Below, one piece after another: positions 52,277 to 61,570 of a stretch of 64,000 bases of DNA. Location of the stretch: contig JAQSCW010000050.1 in assembly GCA_029945625.1 (NCBI GenBank), positions 1-64,000 of the forward strand, written 5' to 3'. The position numbers were made by a program, and so were the translations under genes. Every line of letters begins with the position of its first letter. Within the stretch, counting starts at the first letter, position 1. This DNA comes from a bacterium. GTDB taxonomy: Bacteria > Bacteroidota > Bacteroidia > B-17B0 > Aurantibacillaceae. The notes under the pieces were generated by a model, which was given only the letters and a program-made list of their open reading frames with translations, was not told where the DNA came from and did not search any database.

Positions 52277-53092
52277 ATGAAAAATACATCAATTATTCTG
52301 GCCTTTGTTCTGTGTGCAAACTTTACCTATTCGCAGAAATTAAAAGGAAGTGATACTGTATTGCCGCTCGCCCAAAAAGAGGCAGAAAGTTATATGAAGG
52401 CCAACAAGAACGCCAAGATCAATGTTACCGGAGGGGGAAGCGGTGTCGGAATTTCGGCGCTGGTTGATGGCACAACCGATATTGCCATGTCGTCGCGTAA
52501 AATTAAATTAACTGAAAAAATGAAGTTGGCAGATGCCGGTAAATCTTTCAAGGAAGCGACCATTGCGTTTGATGCATTGGCTGTAGTTGTTAATCCTGCC
52601 AACAAGGTGTCGCAACTTACCCGTGAGCAGATGGAGGGTATTTTTACAGGAAAAATAAAAAACTGGAAGGAAGTTGGCGGAGAAGACCTACAAATTGTAG
52701 TGTATTCCAGAGAATCAAGCTCAGGCACTTACGACTTTTTTAAAGAACATGTCATGAACAACAAAAATTATGCCACCTCAGTATTAAGTATGCCTGCTAC
52801 CGGATCAATTATTCAGTCAATTAGTCAAACAAAAGGCGCAATTGGTTATGTGGGTCTTGCCTACGTTGAAAAAGAGGTGAAGGCACTCAATGTATCATTC
52901 GACAAAGGCAAGAAATTTGTTGGTCCATCAATGGCTACCGCCAAAGATAAGTCGTATCCAATCATTCGACCTTTGTTCTACTATTATTTAGCTACTGTTG
53001 AAAAAACCGTTAGACCATTTGTTGATTATTGTCTCTCGGTAGAAGGACAGAAAATTGTTGAAACAATTGGGTACGTGCCTCTGACCAAATAA
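52277..53092 (+). CDS. pstS: Phosphate-binding protein PstS
   Basis: This 271-residue exported protein has a signal peptide ending TYSQ. Phosphate-contact regions are clear: KGSDTVLPLAQ, TGGGSGVGISAL, TDIAMSSRKIK and YSRESSSGTYDFF, which supplies the Arg and Ser-Gly-Thr cluster. It is shorter than E. coli PstS, as is common in this phylum. It delivers phosphate to PstCA. Its second lobe (residues 101-195) aligns with an insertion in the downstream PstC. Confidence 0.95.
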   Translation: MKNTSIILAFVLCANFTYSQKLKGSDTVLPLAQKEAESYMKANKNAKINVTGGGSGVGISALVDGTTDIAMSSRKIKLTEKMKLADAGKSFKEATIAFDALAVVVNPANKVSQLTREQMEGIFTGKIKNWKEVGGEDLQIVVYSRESSSGTYDFFKEHVMNNKNYATSVLSMPATGSIIQSISQTKGAIGYVGLAYVEKEVKALNVSFDKGKKFVGPSMATAKDKSYPIIRPLFYYYLATVEKTVRPFVDYCLSVEGQKIVETIGYVPLTK

Positions 53093-53152
53093 TTGTTATT
53101 GGAGGAAATTAGCATTAGGGCTGCGGTAAGAGACGACAGTTAATAGAAGAAA

Positions 53153-54361
53153 TTGAAAGCATTCGTAAAAAAGTTTTCTGAGAAATTGATTGTGGGGCTA
53201 TTGATGCTAAGTAGCACCATTACGAGCCTTACCGTTGTTTTGATTGTTTTCTTTTTGTTCAAAGAAGGGGTCGCTGTTTTTGAGAAAAAGCCCGTGGAAG
53301 ACGGGTACACGATCGTTATCAACAAAAACAACAAGGTACGAAAGTTAACCTCCGAAGAAATCAAGAACATTTATGATCAAAAAACTACTTTTTGGAGTCA
53401 ACTCGGAGCAAAACATGATTCTATCATTCTTTTCAGAGTGGAAGACATTGCAAATTTCTACACCGAAGATCAAATAGGGGCAAACTTTGAAAATTTACCG
53501 AGTTGCCTGAGTAGCATTGTTGACAGTATTCCGGGGATTATCGCTTTTTTTCCTGAAAAATATTTGGCAAAAAATTTTAAGGGGAAACAACTCGATATAG
53601 ATAAAGTTTCACTGAAAGAATTTTTTGGAGGAGAAGAATGGTATCCCACGGCTCAGCCTTCGGCGCAATTAGGAGTTAAGCCTCTCATATTAGGAACACT
53701 TTGGGTAAGCTTTGGCGCTATTCTCCTAGCCCTGCCACTAGGACTGGCGGCTGCCATTTACATGAGCGAAATTGCCGACGAACGGATAAGGAGGATCATG
53801 AAGCCCCTTATTGAATTATTGGCAGGAATACCTTCTGTTGTATATGGTTTTTTTGGTTTGGTGATCATTGTTCCTATCATTCAAAAAATATTTAATCTCC
53901 CCGTTGGCGAAACTGGTTTAGCGGGCAGTATTGTCCTTGGAATTATGGCCCTACCAACCATCATCACCATTTCTGAAGATGCTATGCGTAATACGCCTCG
54001 CGAAATGAAAGAGGCAAGTTTAGCCTTGGGGGCGAGTAAGTGGCAAACGATCTACAAAATAGTAATACCCTATTCCATTTCAGGGATTTCGGCCGCCGCC
54101 ATTTTAGGAATAGGAAGGGCGGTAGGAGAAACTATGGCTGTACTGATGGTTACCGGGAACGCGGCAGTAATCCCGCACAGTATTTTAGAACCCATGCGCA
54201 CCATTCCTGCCACAATAGCTGCCGAGCTGGGAGAGGCGCCTTCGGGAGGCTTACACTATAAAGCGTTATTTGCATTAGGGTGTATTTTATTTGTTATTAC
54301 GCTGGTAATAAATTTAACAGTTGAATTTGTTAGTAGCAGAAGAAAGGGAGGCAATCATTGA
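53153..54361 (+). CDS. pstC: Phosphate permease PstC with a PstS-like periplasmic insertion
   Basis: The protein has 402 residues, longer than the usual 300-340. After TM1 (residues about 12-39), residues 51-143 form a soluble insertion that aligns with PstS 101-195: TIVINKNNKVRKLTSEEIKNIY against AVVVNPANKVSQLTREQMEGIF, then a Trp-x(3)-Gly pattern in both, then SIVDSIPGIIAF against SISQTKGAIGYV. The PstS phosphate ligands (SRESSSGT) are replaced by RVEDIANF. From 176 on it is a normal permease, with the EAA loop MKEASLALGASKWQTIYKIV. TTG 53153 is used as the start because no ATG precedes TM1. The stop shares one base with pstA. Confidence 0.92.
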   Translation: MKAFVKKFSEKLIVGLLMLSSTITSLTVVLIVFFLFKEGVAVFEKKPVEDGYTIVINKNNKVRKLTSEEIKNIYDQKTTFWSQLGAKHDSIILFRVEDIANFYTEDQIGANFENLPSCLSSIVDSIPGIIAFFPEKYLAKNFKGKQLDIDKVSLKEFFGGEEWYPTAQPSAQLGVKPLILGTLWVSFGAILLALPLGLAAAIYMSEIADERIRRIMKPLIELLAGIPSVVYGFFGLVIIVPIIQKIFNLPVGETGLAGSIVLGIMALPTIITISEDAMRNTPREMKEASLALGASKWQTIYKIVIPYSISGISAAAILGIGRAVGETMAVLMVTGNAAVIPHSILEPMRTIPATIAAELGEAPSGGLHYKALFALGCILFVITLVINLTVEFVSSRRKGGNH

Positions 54362-55245
54362 TGGAAACTACTAACGAAAATAGGATTTCAAAAAGTAAGG
54401 ATCGCCATCAAAAAGCTGCATTTTTTGTATTTGCCGTTTTAGGATATTTTATCGTTACGATATTGATTGCCATTCTTTCTTTTATTGTTATAAAGGGGGC
54501 ATCTGTTATTAGTTGGGATTTTATAACTAAAATGCCCGAGGAGGGGATGACCAAGGGAGGAATTTACCCGGCCATCATTGGCACCTTGTATTTAGTAGCG
54601 GGTAGTATGCTTTTTGCTTTTCCTATTGGTGTTTTGGCCGCCATCTATATGAATGAATATGTGAGTGACGGTGTAGCTAAGAAATTTATCAGGCTGATGA
54701 CTAATAATTTATCGGGGATCCCCTCCATCGTTTTTGGTCTGTTTGGCATGGCCCTGTTCGTTAATAAATTAGGGTTTGGCGACTCTATTTTGGCAGGATC
54801 TCTCACGCTGGGCTTACTTGCTTTACCGGTTGTTATTAGAACCACCGAAGAAGCATTGAAGGCAGTAAACGACACGTTTAGGCACGCCAGTTATGGATTA
54901 GGTGCAACAAAATGGCAAACCATTCGCAGAGTGGTTTTACCAATGGCTTTTCCTAATATCATCACAGGTCTAATTTTATCAATTGGTAGAGTGTCGGGAG
55001 AAACTGCTCCAATCTTATTTACTGTTGCTGCTTACTTTCTGCCTAAATTACCGACCAGTATCTTTGATCAAGCAATGGCATTGCCCTACCATTTATATGT
55101 TATTTCAACAAGCGGTACGAATATCGAGGAGTCGAGGCCCATTGCTTATGGTACGGCATTAATTCTCATCATCATTGTTTTAGTGTGCAATCTTCTGGCA
55201 AACGCGTTACGCAAGTATTTCAACAATAAAGTTAAAATGAGCTAA
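54361..55245 (+). CDS. pstA: Phosphate permease PstA
   Basis: This 294-residue protein has six membrane helices and is the partner of PstC in the inner membrane. The cytoplasmic coupling loop is [22 protein letters not shown], and [11 protein letters not shown] is the typical PstA helix. ATG 54361 overlaps the pstC TGA by one base; an upstream TTG is in the pstC end. It contains no PstS-like insertion, unlike PstC. It is followed directly by pstB. Confidence 0.94.
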   Translation: METTNENRISKSKDRHQKAAFFVFAVLGYFIVTILIAILSFIVIKGASVISWDFITKMPEEGMTKGGIYPAIIGTLYLVAGSMLFAFPIGVLAAIYMNEYVSDGVAKKFIRLMTNNLSGIPSIVFGLFGMALFVNKLGFGDSILAGSLTLGLLALPVVIRTTEEALKAVNDTFRHASYGLGATKWQTIRRVVLPMAFPNIITGLILSIGRVSGETAPILFTVAAYFLPKLPTSIFDQAMALPYHLYVISTSGTNIEESRPIAYGTALILIIIVLVCNLLANALRKYFNNKVKMS

Positions 55246-55246
55246 T

Positions 55247-55999
55247 ATGTATAAATTAGAGTCTAAACATGTTGACTTCTTTTATGGTGCATCTCAGGCG
55301 CTGAAAGATATTAATATTTCGATTGAAGAGAACACTGTGACGGCATTGATAGGCCCTTCCGGTTGTGGCAAATCAACATACCTTCGCCTCTTCAACCGCA
55401 TGAATGATTTAATTAGCAATACAACCATTAAGGGCGAAGTGCTGATAGACGGATTAGACGTTTATGCAAAAGGAGTAAATGTAGACAGCTTGCGGAAAAA
55501 AACCGGAATGGTATTTCAAAAACCAAATCCGTTTCCTAAAACCATTTTTGAAAATGTGGCATACGGCTTGCGGGTGAATGGAATTACCGATGAAAAACTC
55601 ATTCAAGAGAGAGTTGAATCTTCTATTAAAAAGGTGGTGCTCTGGGACGAAGTAAAAGATAAACTGAAAAAATCAGCCTTTGAACTTTCGGGAGGGCAAC
55701 AACAACGTTTGTGCATTGCACGGGCCCTGGCAATTCAACCTTCCGTGATACTGATGGATGAACCCACTTCAGCCCTTGACCCAATCTCTACCGCAAAGAT
55801 CGAAGAACTTGTTTACGAACTAAAATCAAAATATACTATAGTAATAGTTACCCACAATATGCAGCAGGCTGCCCGCGTAAGTGATAAAACTGCCTTTTTC
55901 TATTTGGGAGAATTAATTGAGTTTAATATTACACGCGAGCTTTTCACCAATCCCATGGTGGAAAGAACTCAAAATTATATTACAGGACGGTTTGGTTAG
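55247..55999 (+). CDS. pstB: Phosphate ABC transporter ATPase PstB
   Basis: This 250-residue ATPase has Walker [10 protein letters not shown] followed by [11 protein letters not shown] (the PstB hallmark), [21 protein letters not shown], signature [15 protein letters not shown] and Walker [14 protein letters not shown]. It powers PstSCA uptake and with PhoU links transport to signalling. The start is one base after the pstA stop, and the length is typical. Confidence 0.97.
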   Translation: MYKLESKHVDFFYGASQALKDINISIEENTVTALIGPSGCGKSTYLRLFNRMNDLISNTTIKGEVLIDGLDVYAKGVNVDSLRKKTGMVFQKPNPFPKTIFENVAYGLRVNGITDEKLIQERVESSIKKVVLWDEVKDKLKKSAFELSGGQQQRLCIARALAIQPSVILMDEPTSALDPISTAKIEELVYELKSKYTIVIVTHNMQQAARVSDKTAFFYLGELIEFNITRELFTNPMVERTQNYITGRFG

Positions 56000-56040
56000 T
56001 CGTTTTTTTTATTGAAATTTATGAATAATTTAATACAAAT

Positions 56041-56715
56041 ATGAGTCCGATAGAGGTTGAAATGCAGCAGCTCAAATCAGAAATTGTAGCGATGTGGCGC
56101 ATGGTTTCTGTTCAAATGAAAACTGCTATGGTTGCACTTGCCACTATGGACAAGGAGATGTCGCAAAAGGTTTCCGAATCAGAGAAAAAGGTAAATTCTT
56201 TGGAATTACGAATTGACAGAGATTGCGAAAATATTTTTGCTTTGTTTAATCCAGTAGCGAATGATCTGAGATTGGTTCTTGCTTTGCTTCGAATTAATGC
56301 CAATTTAGAGCGGATAGGAGATATTGCTGCCAGTGTCGCCAAATTTGTATTAAGGGCCGAGAAGTTTAATTATCTCGAATTAGTTGCAAAAACACATACG
56401 CTCGAGATGTTTGAAGAAGCCTGTGATCTTTTAGATGACGTCCTTGTTTCTTTTGAAACGGAAAACGCGTATATATCCGAAGGTATTTTTAAGAGAGATC
56501 GCACCTTAAACGAATTTAATAAGAGCGCCAGAGGAATAATTATCGAGCAAATTAAGAAAGACCCTGAAAAGGTTGAATCCTACTTAAGTCTTTTATCTGT
56601 TATCAGAAAGCTTGAGAGGTCAGGAGATCACAGTAAAAGCATTGCAGAAGAGATAATTTTTTTCATCGAAGCAAAAGTATTGAAGCATGCCCCCAAGGGT
56701 ACTGATAACAACTAA
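56041..56715 (+). CDS. phoU: Phosphate signalling protein PhoU
   Basis: This 224-residue protein is built of two three-helix repeats with the metal-binding E/DxxxD motifs (DRDCENIFALFNPVANDLR, RINANLERIGDIAASVAKF, RKLERSGDHSKSIAEEI). It restrains Pho regulon activation through PstB and the sensor kinase. It closes the pst operon, 41 bp after pstB. No phoR/phoB pair is in the window. Confidence 0.94.
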   Translation: MSPIEVEMQQLKSEIVAMWRMVSVQMKTAMVALATMDKEMSQKVSESEKKVNSLELRIDRDCENIFALFNPVANDLRLVLALLRINANLERIGDIAASVAKFVLRAEKFNYLELVAKTHTLEMFEEACDLLDDVLVSFETENAYISEGIFKRDRTLNEFNKSARGIIIEQIKKDPEKVESYLSLLSVIRKLERSGDHSKSIAEEIIFFIEAKVLKHAPKGTDNN

Positions 56716-56858
56716 ATCTCACCTTGGGTTACTGCTTTGACGCTTTCTAATTCCATAGCCTTAATAGATGCAATTAGATGAAAGATTCAAAGAAATGGTT
56801 AACGGTACTAGGTTTTACATCGAATTATTTTAATTTTAAAAAGGTATAAATTTACTAG

Positions 56859-56875
56859 TTAATATATACTTAACA
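56859..56875 (+). promoter_or_regulatory. Candidate Pho box of the Pit permease gene
   Basis: TTAATA (56859-56864) and TTAACA (56870-56875) repeat at an exact 11-bp period, 42 bp before the start codon, mirroring the layout at 50860-50876. This links the Pit gene to the same likely regulator. Confidence 0.5.
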
Positions 56876-56917
56876 CTGGGTTTCTAATTTTCAATTAATA
56901 TTGCAAAAAGAAAAATT

Positions 56918-58321
56918 ATGTTTGGACTAGATGCGACCTTAACAATAGTGCTGATATTGTGTCTGCTATTAGCTTGTTTTTTCGAATTCATCAATGGATT
57001 TCATGATACTGCAAATGCCGTTGCTACAGTTATCTATACCAATTCCATGAAACCGACCGTGGCGGTGGTGTACAGCGGCTTGCTCAACTTTACAGGCGTT
57101 ATGCTTGGTGGTATTGCCGTTGCGATGGGTATCGTCAACTTATTGCCCATGGATGTATTGGTAGACAGCAATCCTTATCACGGCATTGCTATGGTATTGG
57201 CTCTGTTATTGAGTGCCATCATTTGGAACTTTGGTACATGGTATTTTGGTATTCCTTCTTCCAGTTCTCATACCATGATTGGCTCCATCTTGGGAATCGG
57301 CCTCGCCTTTTACTTTTTACCCGGCGATCTGGGAGTGTCGGCCATTAACTGGGGCAAAGCGCAAGATACAGGCCTTGCACTTTTACTTTCACCCCTGCTC
57401 GGATTTTCAATGGCCATTATTGTGATGTTCATTTTTAAGCGCCTCATCCGAAATGAAACTATTTATAAAGAACCCATTTCGGGAAAAATGCCCCCTATCT
57501 GGATTAGGATGCTGTTATGGCTCACCTGTGGGATGGTAAGTTTTTTCCACGGTCAAAACGACGGACAAAAAGGAGTGGGCTTGATCATGATCATCCTAAT
57601 ATCCATACTTCCGCACCAATTCTCGGTCGATTCCAGTGTTAATCTTCAAAGCATTAACGGTAACCTTGAAAAAATTGAATCCCTTATGTTAAAAGCGGAT
57701 ACCAATGTACTAGCTGCAAAGGAAAAAAGATTGCATTCGGAGTTGGTCAAACACGCAGAATTATTTCGCGCGACGACTGCCGGAAAATTTAGTTCAAACG
57801 AGGTGCCAGTTGGAGATCGCTTTGGACTGAGAAAGGACATTATTAAAGTAACAAAGGGGGCTGAAAAATTAATCTCGGGCGGAAACCTAACCTTAAGTCA
57901 AAATGAAATAAAATCACTGGGAAAGGAAATAAAAGCAGGAAAGAAACTGGTGGAGTTTGCACCTTCATGGGTGATGATTCTTATTTCAGTTTCACTGGGC
58001 CTCGGCACCATGATTGGCTGGAAGCGGATTGTTAAGACGGTAGGAGAAAAGATCGGAAAACAACACATGAGTTATGCTCAAGGTGCCAGTGCCGAGATTG
58101 TTGCCTCAATCGGCATCGGACTTGCCAGCTGGAAAGGGCTCCCTGTAAGCACCACACATATGCTCTCCTCCGGAGTCGCGGGTTCGATGGTTGCTAAAAA
58201 AGGACTTAAAAACCTTCAGAAGGGAACTATTAAAACCATTGCACTCACGTGGATCTTGACATTGCCGGTGACCATCATTTTATCTGCCGGGTTATTCTTG
58301 TTATTTAGAGCTATTTTGTAA
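56918..58321 (+). CDS. Pit-family inorganic phosphate permease
   Basis: This 467-residue membrane protein has the PHO4 repeat signatures in both halves: FINGFHDTANAVATVIYTNSMKP near the N-terminus, and SFFHGQNDGQKGVG plus KGLPVSTTHMLSSGVAGSM further on. About 110 polar residues (roughly 235-345) form a cytoplasmic, helix-rich insertion between the two halves, longer than in compact Pit proteins. It imports metal-phosphate by proton symport. It is a low-affinity counterpart to PstSCAB and follows phoU after 202 bp with its own upstream repeat. Confidence 0.92.
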   Translation: MFGLDATLTIVLILCLLLACFFEFINGFHDTANAVATVIYTNSMKPTVAVVYSGLLNFTGVMLGGIAVAMGIVNLLPMDVLVDSNPYHGIAMVLALLLSAIIWNFGTWYFGIPSSSSHTMIGSILGIGLAFYFLPGDLGVSAINWGKAQDTGLALLLSPLLGFSMAIIVMFIFKRLIRNETIYKEPISGKMPPIWIRMLLWLTCGMVSFFHGQNDGQKGVGLIMIILISILPHQFSVDSSVNLQSINGNLEKIESLMLKADTNVLAAKEKRLHSELVKHAELFRATTAGKFSSNEVPVGDRFGLRKDIIKVTKGAEKLISGGNLTLSQNEIKSLGKEIKAGKKLVEFAPSWVMILISVSLGLGTMIGWKRIVKTVGEKIGKQHMSYAQGASAEIVASIGIGLASWKGLPVSTTHMLSSGVAGSMVAKKGLKNLQKGTIKTIALTWILTLPVTIILSAGLFLLFRAIL

Positions 58322-58344
58322 GTAACATCCCCCAATATAAATTT

Positions 58345-58371
58345 AAGCGCGGTTGTTTCCGCGCTTTTTTT
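58345..58371 (+). terminator. Rho-independent terminator after the Pit gene
   Basis: AAGCGCGG pairs perfectly with CCGCGCTT around a six-base loop, followed by a seven-base T-run. It lies 24 bp after the stop codon and marks the end of the phosphate region. Confidence 0.9.
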
Positions 58372-58462
58372 ATGGTTACTTGCAGAGGTCCCCAATTCCG
58401 AAAAATTAATTCTAATTTAGGGGATCGGTTCAAAACTAAAAATAGCGTTTGTTCTCACGGGC

Positions 58463-58951
58463 ATGTTTGTGCTTAGCCTTCATTTTTTTTTGCTTTTAGT
58501 TTACCGTCAGGGAATTGCACCTAAATCAAAATTAGATTTTTATTCATTGGCCTACGTCTATCCTTTCTTTCAACAAAGCTGGCAACTTTTTGCGCCGCCA
58601 CCCAATTCAAATTATCATCTGTATGTGGCTTTTGAAAAGGATGCACTTATGCAGGAAGCAGATATCTATGAAGAGATTCTCAGTCAACACCAATCAAACC
58701 GATGTAAAGGCTACGAGCCGCTTCTGATCGCCTTTACCAATAGCATTCATTATTTTGAAAAGAATACACCTTTGCTTGAAGCGCTCAATGGGCCCCTCAA
58801 AGACGATCTCTATTTTAATATGCTTAAGCATTCAACGCTTAATTATTTAAAATATAAGTATGGGAGCAAGGTGAACATGAAACAACTAATCCTGCTGGTA
58901 GAGAATGTGAAAACCAAAGAACGCAGAGCCTACTTTGATCAATTCTTTTGA
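58463..58951 (+). CDS. Membrane-anchored protein, DUF5819-like
   Basis: This 162-residue protein has one N-terminal membrane helix (FVLSLHFFLLLVY) and a soluble remainder. The segment FFQQSWQLFAPPPNSNYHLY recalls the W-x-LFAP-x-P motif of DUF5819 proteins. The C-terminal half is helical with many Lys and Glu. The open frame and the hydrophobic stretch continue seven codons upstream of the ATG (IAFVLTG), but no ATG, GTG or TTG is available there, so the start could be a rare ATA at 58442. It lies 92 bp after a strong terminator and 71 bp before the peptidase gene. Function unknown. Confidence 0.65.
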   Translation: MFVLSLHFFLLLVYRQGIAPKSKLDFYSLAYVYPFFQQSWQLFAPPPNSNYHLYVAFEKDALMQEADIYEEILSQHQSNRCKGYEPLLIAFTNSIHYFEKNTPLLEALNGPLKDDLYFNMLKHSTLNYLKYKYGSKVNMKQLILLVENVKTKERRAYFDQFF

Positions 58952-59022
58952 AACAGCAACAGCTTTCGATCCAATGAAAACCGAATTCAACTTTTCAAAT
59001 CATTGTAGAATAACTAATTTTA

Positions 59023-60747
59023 ATGAATACCTTCACAGTAATAAATAGCCCTATGACCAACCGACATTTTGTAAAACCCGATTTTGCCGTTACCACTTGG
59101 GAATTGTTGAAACCTTATTTTGATGATTTATTGAACCGAGAGCTGAGCTCGCCCACTGAATTGGAACAATGGCTCAAAGACTCCAGCGAATTGGGAGCAG
59201 TGGTGAGTGAAGACATGGCCTGGCGCTACATAAAAATGACTTGCGATACGGCTAATACGGTTTTGCGTGATCGCTACAATGATTTTGTACAGAACATTGA
59301 GCCCATGATGGCTCCGCCAACTAACGACCTGAATAAAAAACTAATGGCAAGTCCCTTCGCTAATCAGCTCACAAAGGCGGGATACGCTATTTATTTAAGA
59401 GGCATCAAAAATAGCATAGAATTGTTTAGAGAAGAGAACATTCCCCTGACGACACAATTGCAGGAAATGGAGCAACGTTACGGAGAAATTAGTGGAGCAC
59501 AAAGCATTGAGCATGGAGGAGAAAAAATGACTCTGCAAAAAGCGGGCATCTTTTTAAAGAACCTGAACCGCGAGATCAGAAAGGACGTGTATGTTAAGAT
59601 CCAAACGCGAAGAGCCATCGACGAGCAGGCGCTAAACGACCTGTTTACAAAATTAATCGCGCTCAGGCATCAGGTGGCTTTGAATGCCGGATTTAAGAAT
59701 TTTCGTGACTTCAAACATCAATCCTTAGCTCGTTTTGATTATACCGTTCAGGATTGTTTGAATTTTCATGAAGCCGTAAAACTACACGCTGTGCCATTGG
59801 TGAATGCCCATGATGAGGTTCGTAAACGAAAACTAAAATTAGAAGAGTACCGGCCCTGGGATACTTCGGTGGACGAAGAAGGATTGCCTCCTCTAAAACC
59901 TTTTGCAAATGCGGAAGAGTTGATTGAGAACACGGTGGCTTGTTTTAATCGTCTGGATCCCTTTTTTGGAGAATGCATTACCACTATGAAGAAAATGGGC
60001 CGACTCGATCTCGACAGTCGCTTGGGAAAAGCACCGGGAGGTTATCAGTATCCCTTGTATGAAACCAATGTGCCTTTTATTTTTATGAATTCGGTGGGTT
60101 TGCACCGAGATTTGGTAACCATGGTTCATGAAGGCGGACATGCCATTCATTCGTTTTTGGATTTTGATCTGGAATTGGTGGATTTTAAATCGCCGCCCAG
60201 TGAAGTGGCCGAATTGGCAAGTATGAGCATGGAACTCATGAGCATGGAGCATTGGGAAGTGTTTTTTAAAACGGAAGAAGAATTAAAACGTGCCAAACGT
60301 CAACAACTCGAAAGTGTGATGGATACGTTGCCCTGGATTGCGGCTATTGATAAATTTCAACATTGGCTGTATCTGAATCCTACCCATTCCGTTGAAGAGC
60401 GTTATGCTGAATGGCGCAAAATCATCTCAGATTTTGGAAGTAGCGTGATTAACTACAAAGGGCTGGAAGATCATTTAAACCGTCGCTGGCAAGTGCAATT
60501 GCATTTGTACGAAGTGCCGTTTTATTATATTGAATACGGTTTTGCCCAATTAGGGGCCATAGCCGTTTGGAGAAATTACAAAACAAATCCTAAGCTGGCA
60601 ATTGAAAAATACAAGAAGGCATTGGCATTGGGTTATACTGTTTCTATTCCCAAAATTTACGAGGCCGCCGGTATAAAATTTGATTTCAGTCCGGCCTACA
60701 TCAAAGAACTCATGGACTTTGTGAAAACCGAATACAACAAGATTTAA
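59023..60747 (+). CDS. M3-family oligoendopeptidase
   Basis: This 574-residue cytosolic zinc peptidase of the PepF type has the zinc motif MVHEGGHAIHSFLD and the downstream ligand Glu in PPSEVAELASMSMELM. FMNSVGLHRDLVTM precedes it, and FYYIEYGFAQLGAIAVWRNY forms the late active-site region. It cleaves short peptides, probably in peptide turnover. An in-frame ATG ten codons later (59053) is a possible alternative start. Its 3' end overlaps the convergent ATPase gene by 4 bp. Confidence 0.94.
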   Translation: MNTFTVINSPMTNRHFVKPDFAVTTWELLKPYFDDLLNRELSSPTELEQWLKDSSELGAVVSEDMAWRYIKMTCDTANTVLRDRYNDFVQNIEPMMAPPTNDLNKKLMASPFANQLTKAGYAIYLRGIKNSIELFREENIPLTTQLQEMEQRYGEISGAQSIEHGGEKMTLQKAGIFLKNLNREIRKDVYVKIQTRRAIDEQALNDLFTKLIALRHQVALNAGFKNFRDFKHQSLARFDYTVQDCLNFHEAVKLHAVPLVNAHDEVRKRKLKLEEYRPWDTSVDEEGLPPLKPFANAEELIENTVACFNRLDPFFGECITTMKKMGRLDLDSRLGKAPGGYQYPLYETNVPFIFMNSVGLHRDLVTMVHEGGHAIHSFLDFDLELVDFKSPPSEVAELASMSMELMSMEHWEVFFKTEEELKRAKRQQLESVMDTLPWIAAIDKFQHWLYLNPTHSVEERYAEWRKIISDFGSSVINYKGLEDHLNRRWQVQLHLYEVPFYYIEYGFAQLGAIAVWRNYKTNPKLAIEKYKKALALGYTVSIPKIYEAAGIKFDFSPAYIKELMDFVKTEYNKI

Positions 60748-61412
60748 GCTTCTTCCCTAACTTTGCCGTTTTCGAAATTAAGCGTACGTGATCTAAATTT
60801 ATTATACACCATCATGTCGTGTGTAGCGAATAATACCGCGCGGCCGCTATCGCTGAGTTGTTTCAAGATCCGCAAAATTTCTTCGGAGGTTTCAGGATCG
60901 AGATTGCCCGTAGGCTCATCGGCCAGAATTACTTCGGGATCATTTACGAGGGCACGGGCAATGCTTACGCGTTGTTGCTCGCCGCCCGAAAGTTCATGAG
61001 GCATTTTCGTTTCTTTTCCGTCGAGATTCACTTTTCTAATTACTTCGTTGATGCGCTCCCTTATTTTTGTTTCATCTCTCCACCCTGTGGCCTGCATCAC
61101 AAACCTGAGGTTGTTGTATACGCTTCGGTCGCCCAGTAATTGAAAATCCTGAAATACGATCCCCAACTTTCTTCGTAAAAAAGGAATTTCGCGTTGCTTT
61201 AAATTCGTGAGGTCATAACCACACACAGAGCCGGTGCCGCCTACTATGGGAAGATCACCATACAGTGTTTTTAAGAAACTACTTTTACCACTTCCGGTCT
61301 TTCCAAGAAGGTAAACGAACTCACCCTTTTTTACTTCTACGCTCAGGTCGCCTATCACGAGACGTTCCTCCTGAAAAATGGTGACATTCAAAAATTTTAT
61401 TAGTTCATCCAT
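60744..61412 (-). CDS. ftsE: FtsE-like ABC ATPase
   Basis: This 222-residue ATPase has Walker [18 protein letters not shown], signature [15 protein letters not shown], Walker [16 protein letters not shown] and switch ATHD. The [20 protein letters not shown] segment is typical of FtsE. With FtsX (not in the window) it forms a complex at the division site that steers cell-wall hydrolases. The related LolD/MacB group is the main alternative, but the sequence and length fit FtsE best. Confidence 0.85.
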   Translation of the reverse strand: MDELIKFLNVTIFQEERLVIGDLSVEVKKGEFVYLLGKTGSGKSSFLKTLYGDLPIVGGTGSVCGYDLTNLKQREIPFLRRKLGIVFQDFQLLGDRSVYNNLRFVMQATGWRDETKIRERINEVIRKVNLDGKETKMPHELSGGEQQRVSIARALVNDPEVILADEPTGNLDPETSEEILRILKQLSDSGRAVLFATHDMMVYNKFRSRTLNFENGKVREEA

Positions 61413-61570
61413 ACCAAACTTCTAAGTTAGATTTTATGTATCTTTTCTTCCGGCTGAACTTATACCAATATCAACATTGACGGGTTAATAACTGCATACC
61501 TGTGCTCCCCATACAGCCGAATAGAAAAGTACATTTAGTGAGATAAAATTTTACCTGATTTTTAGATTTA

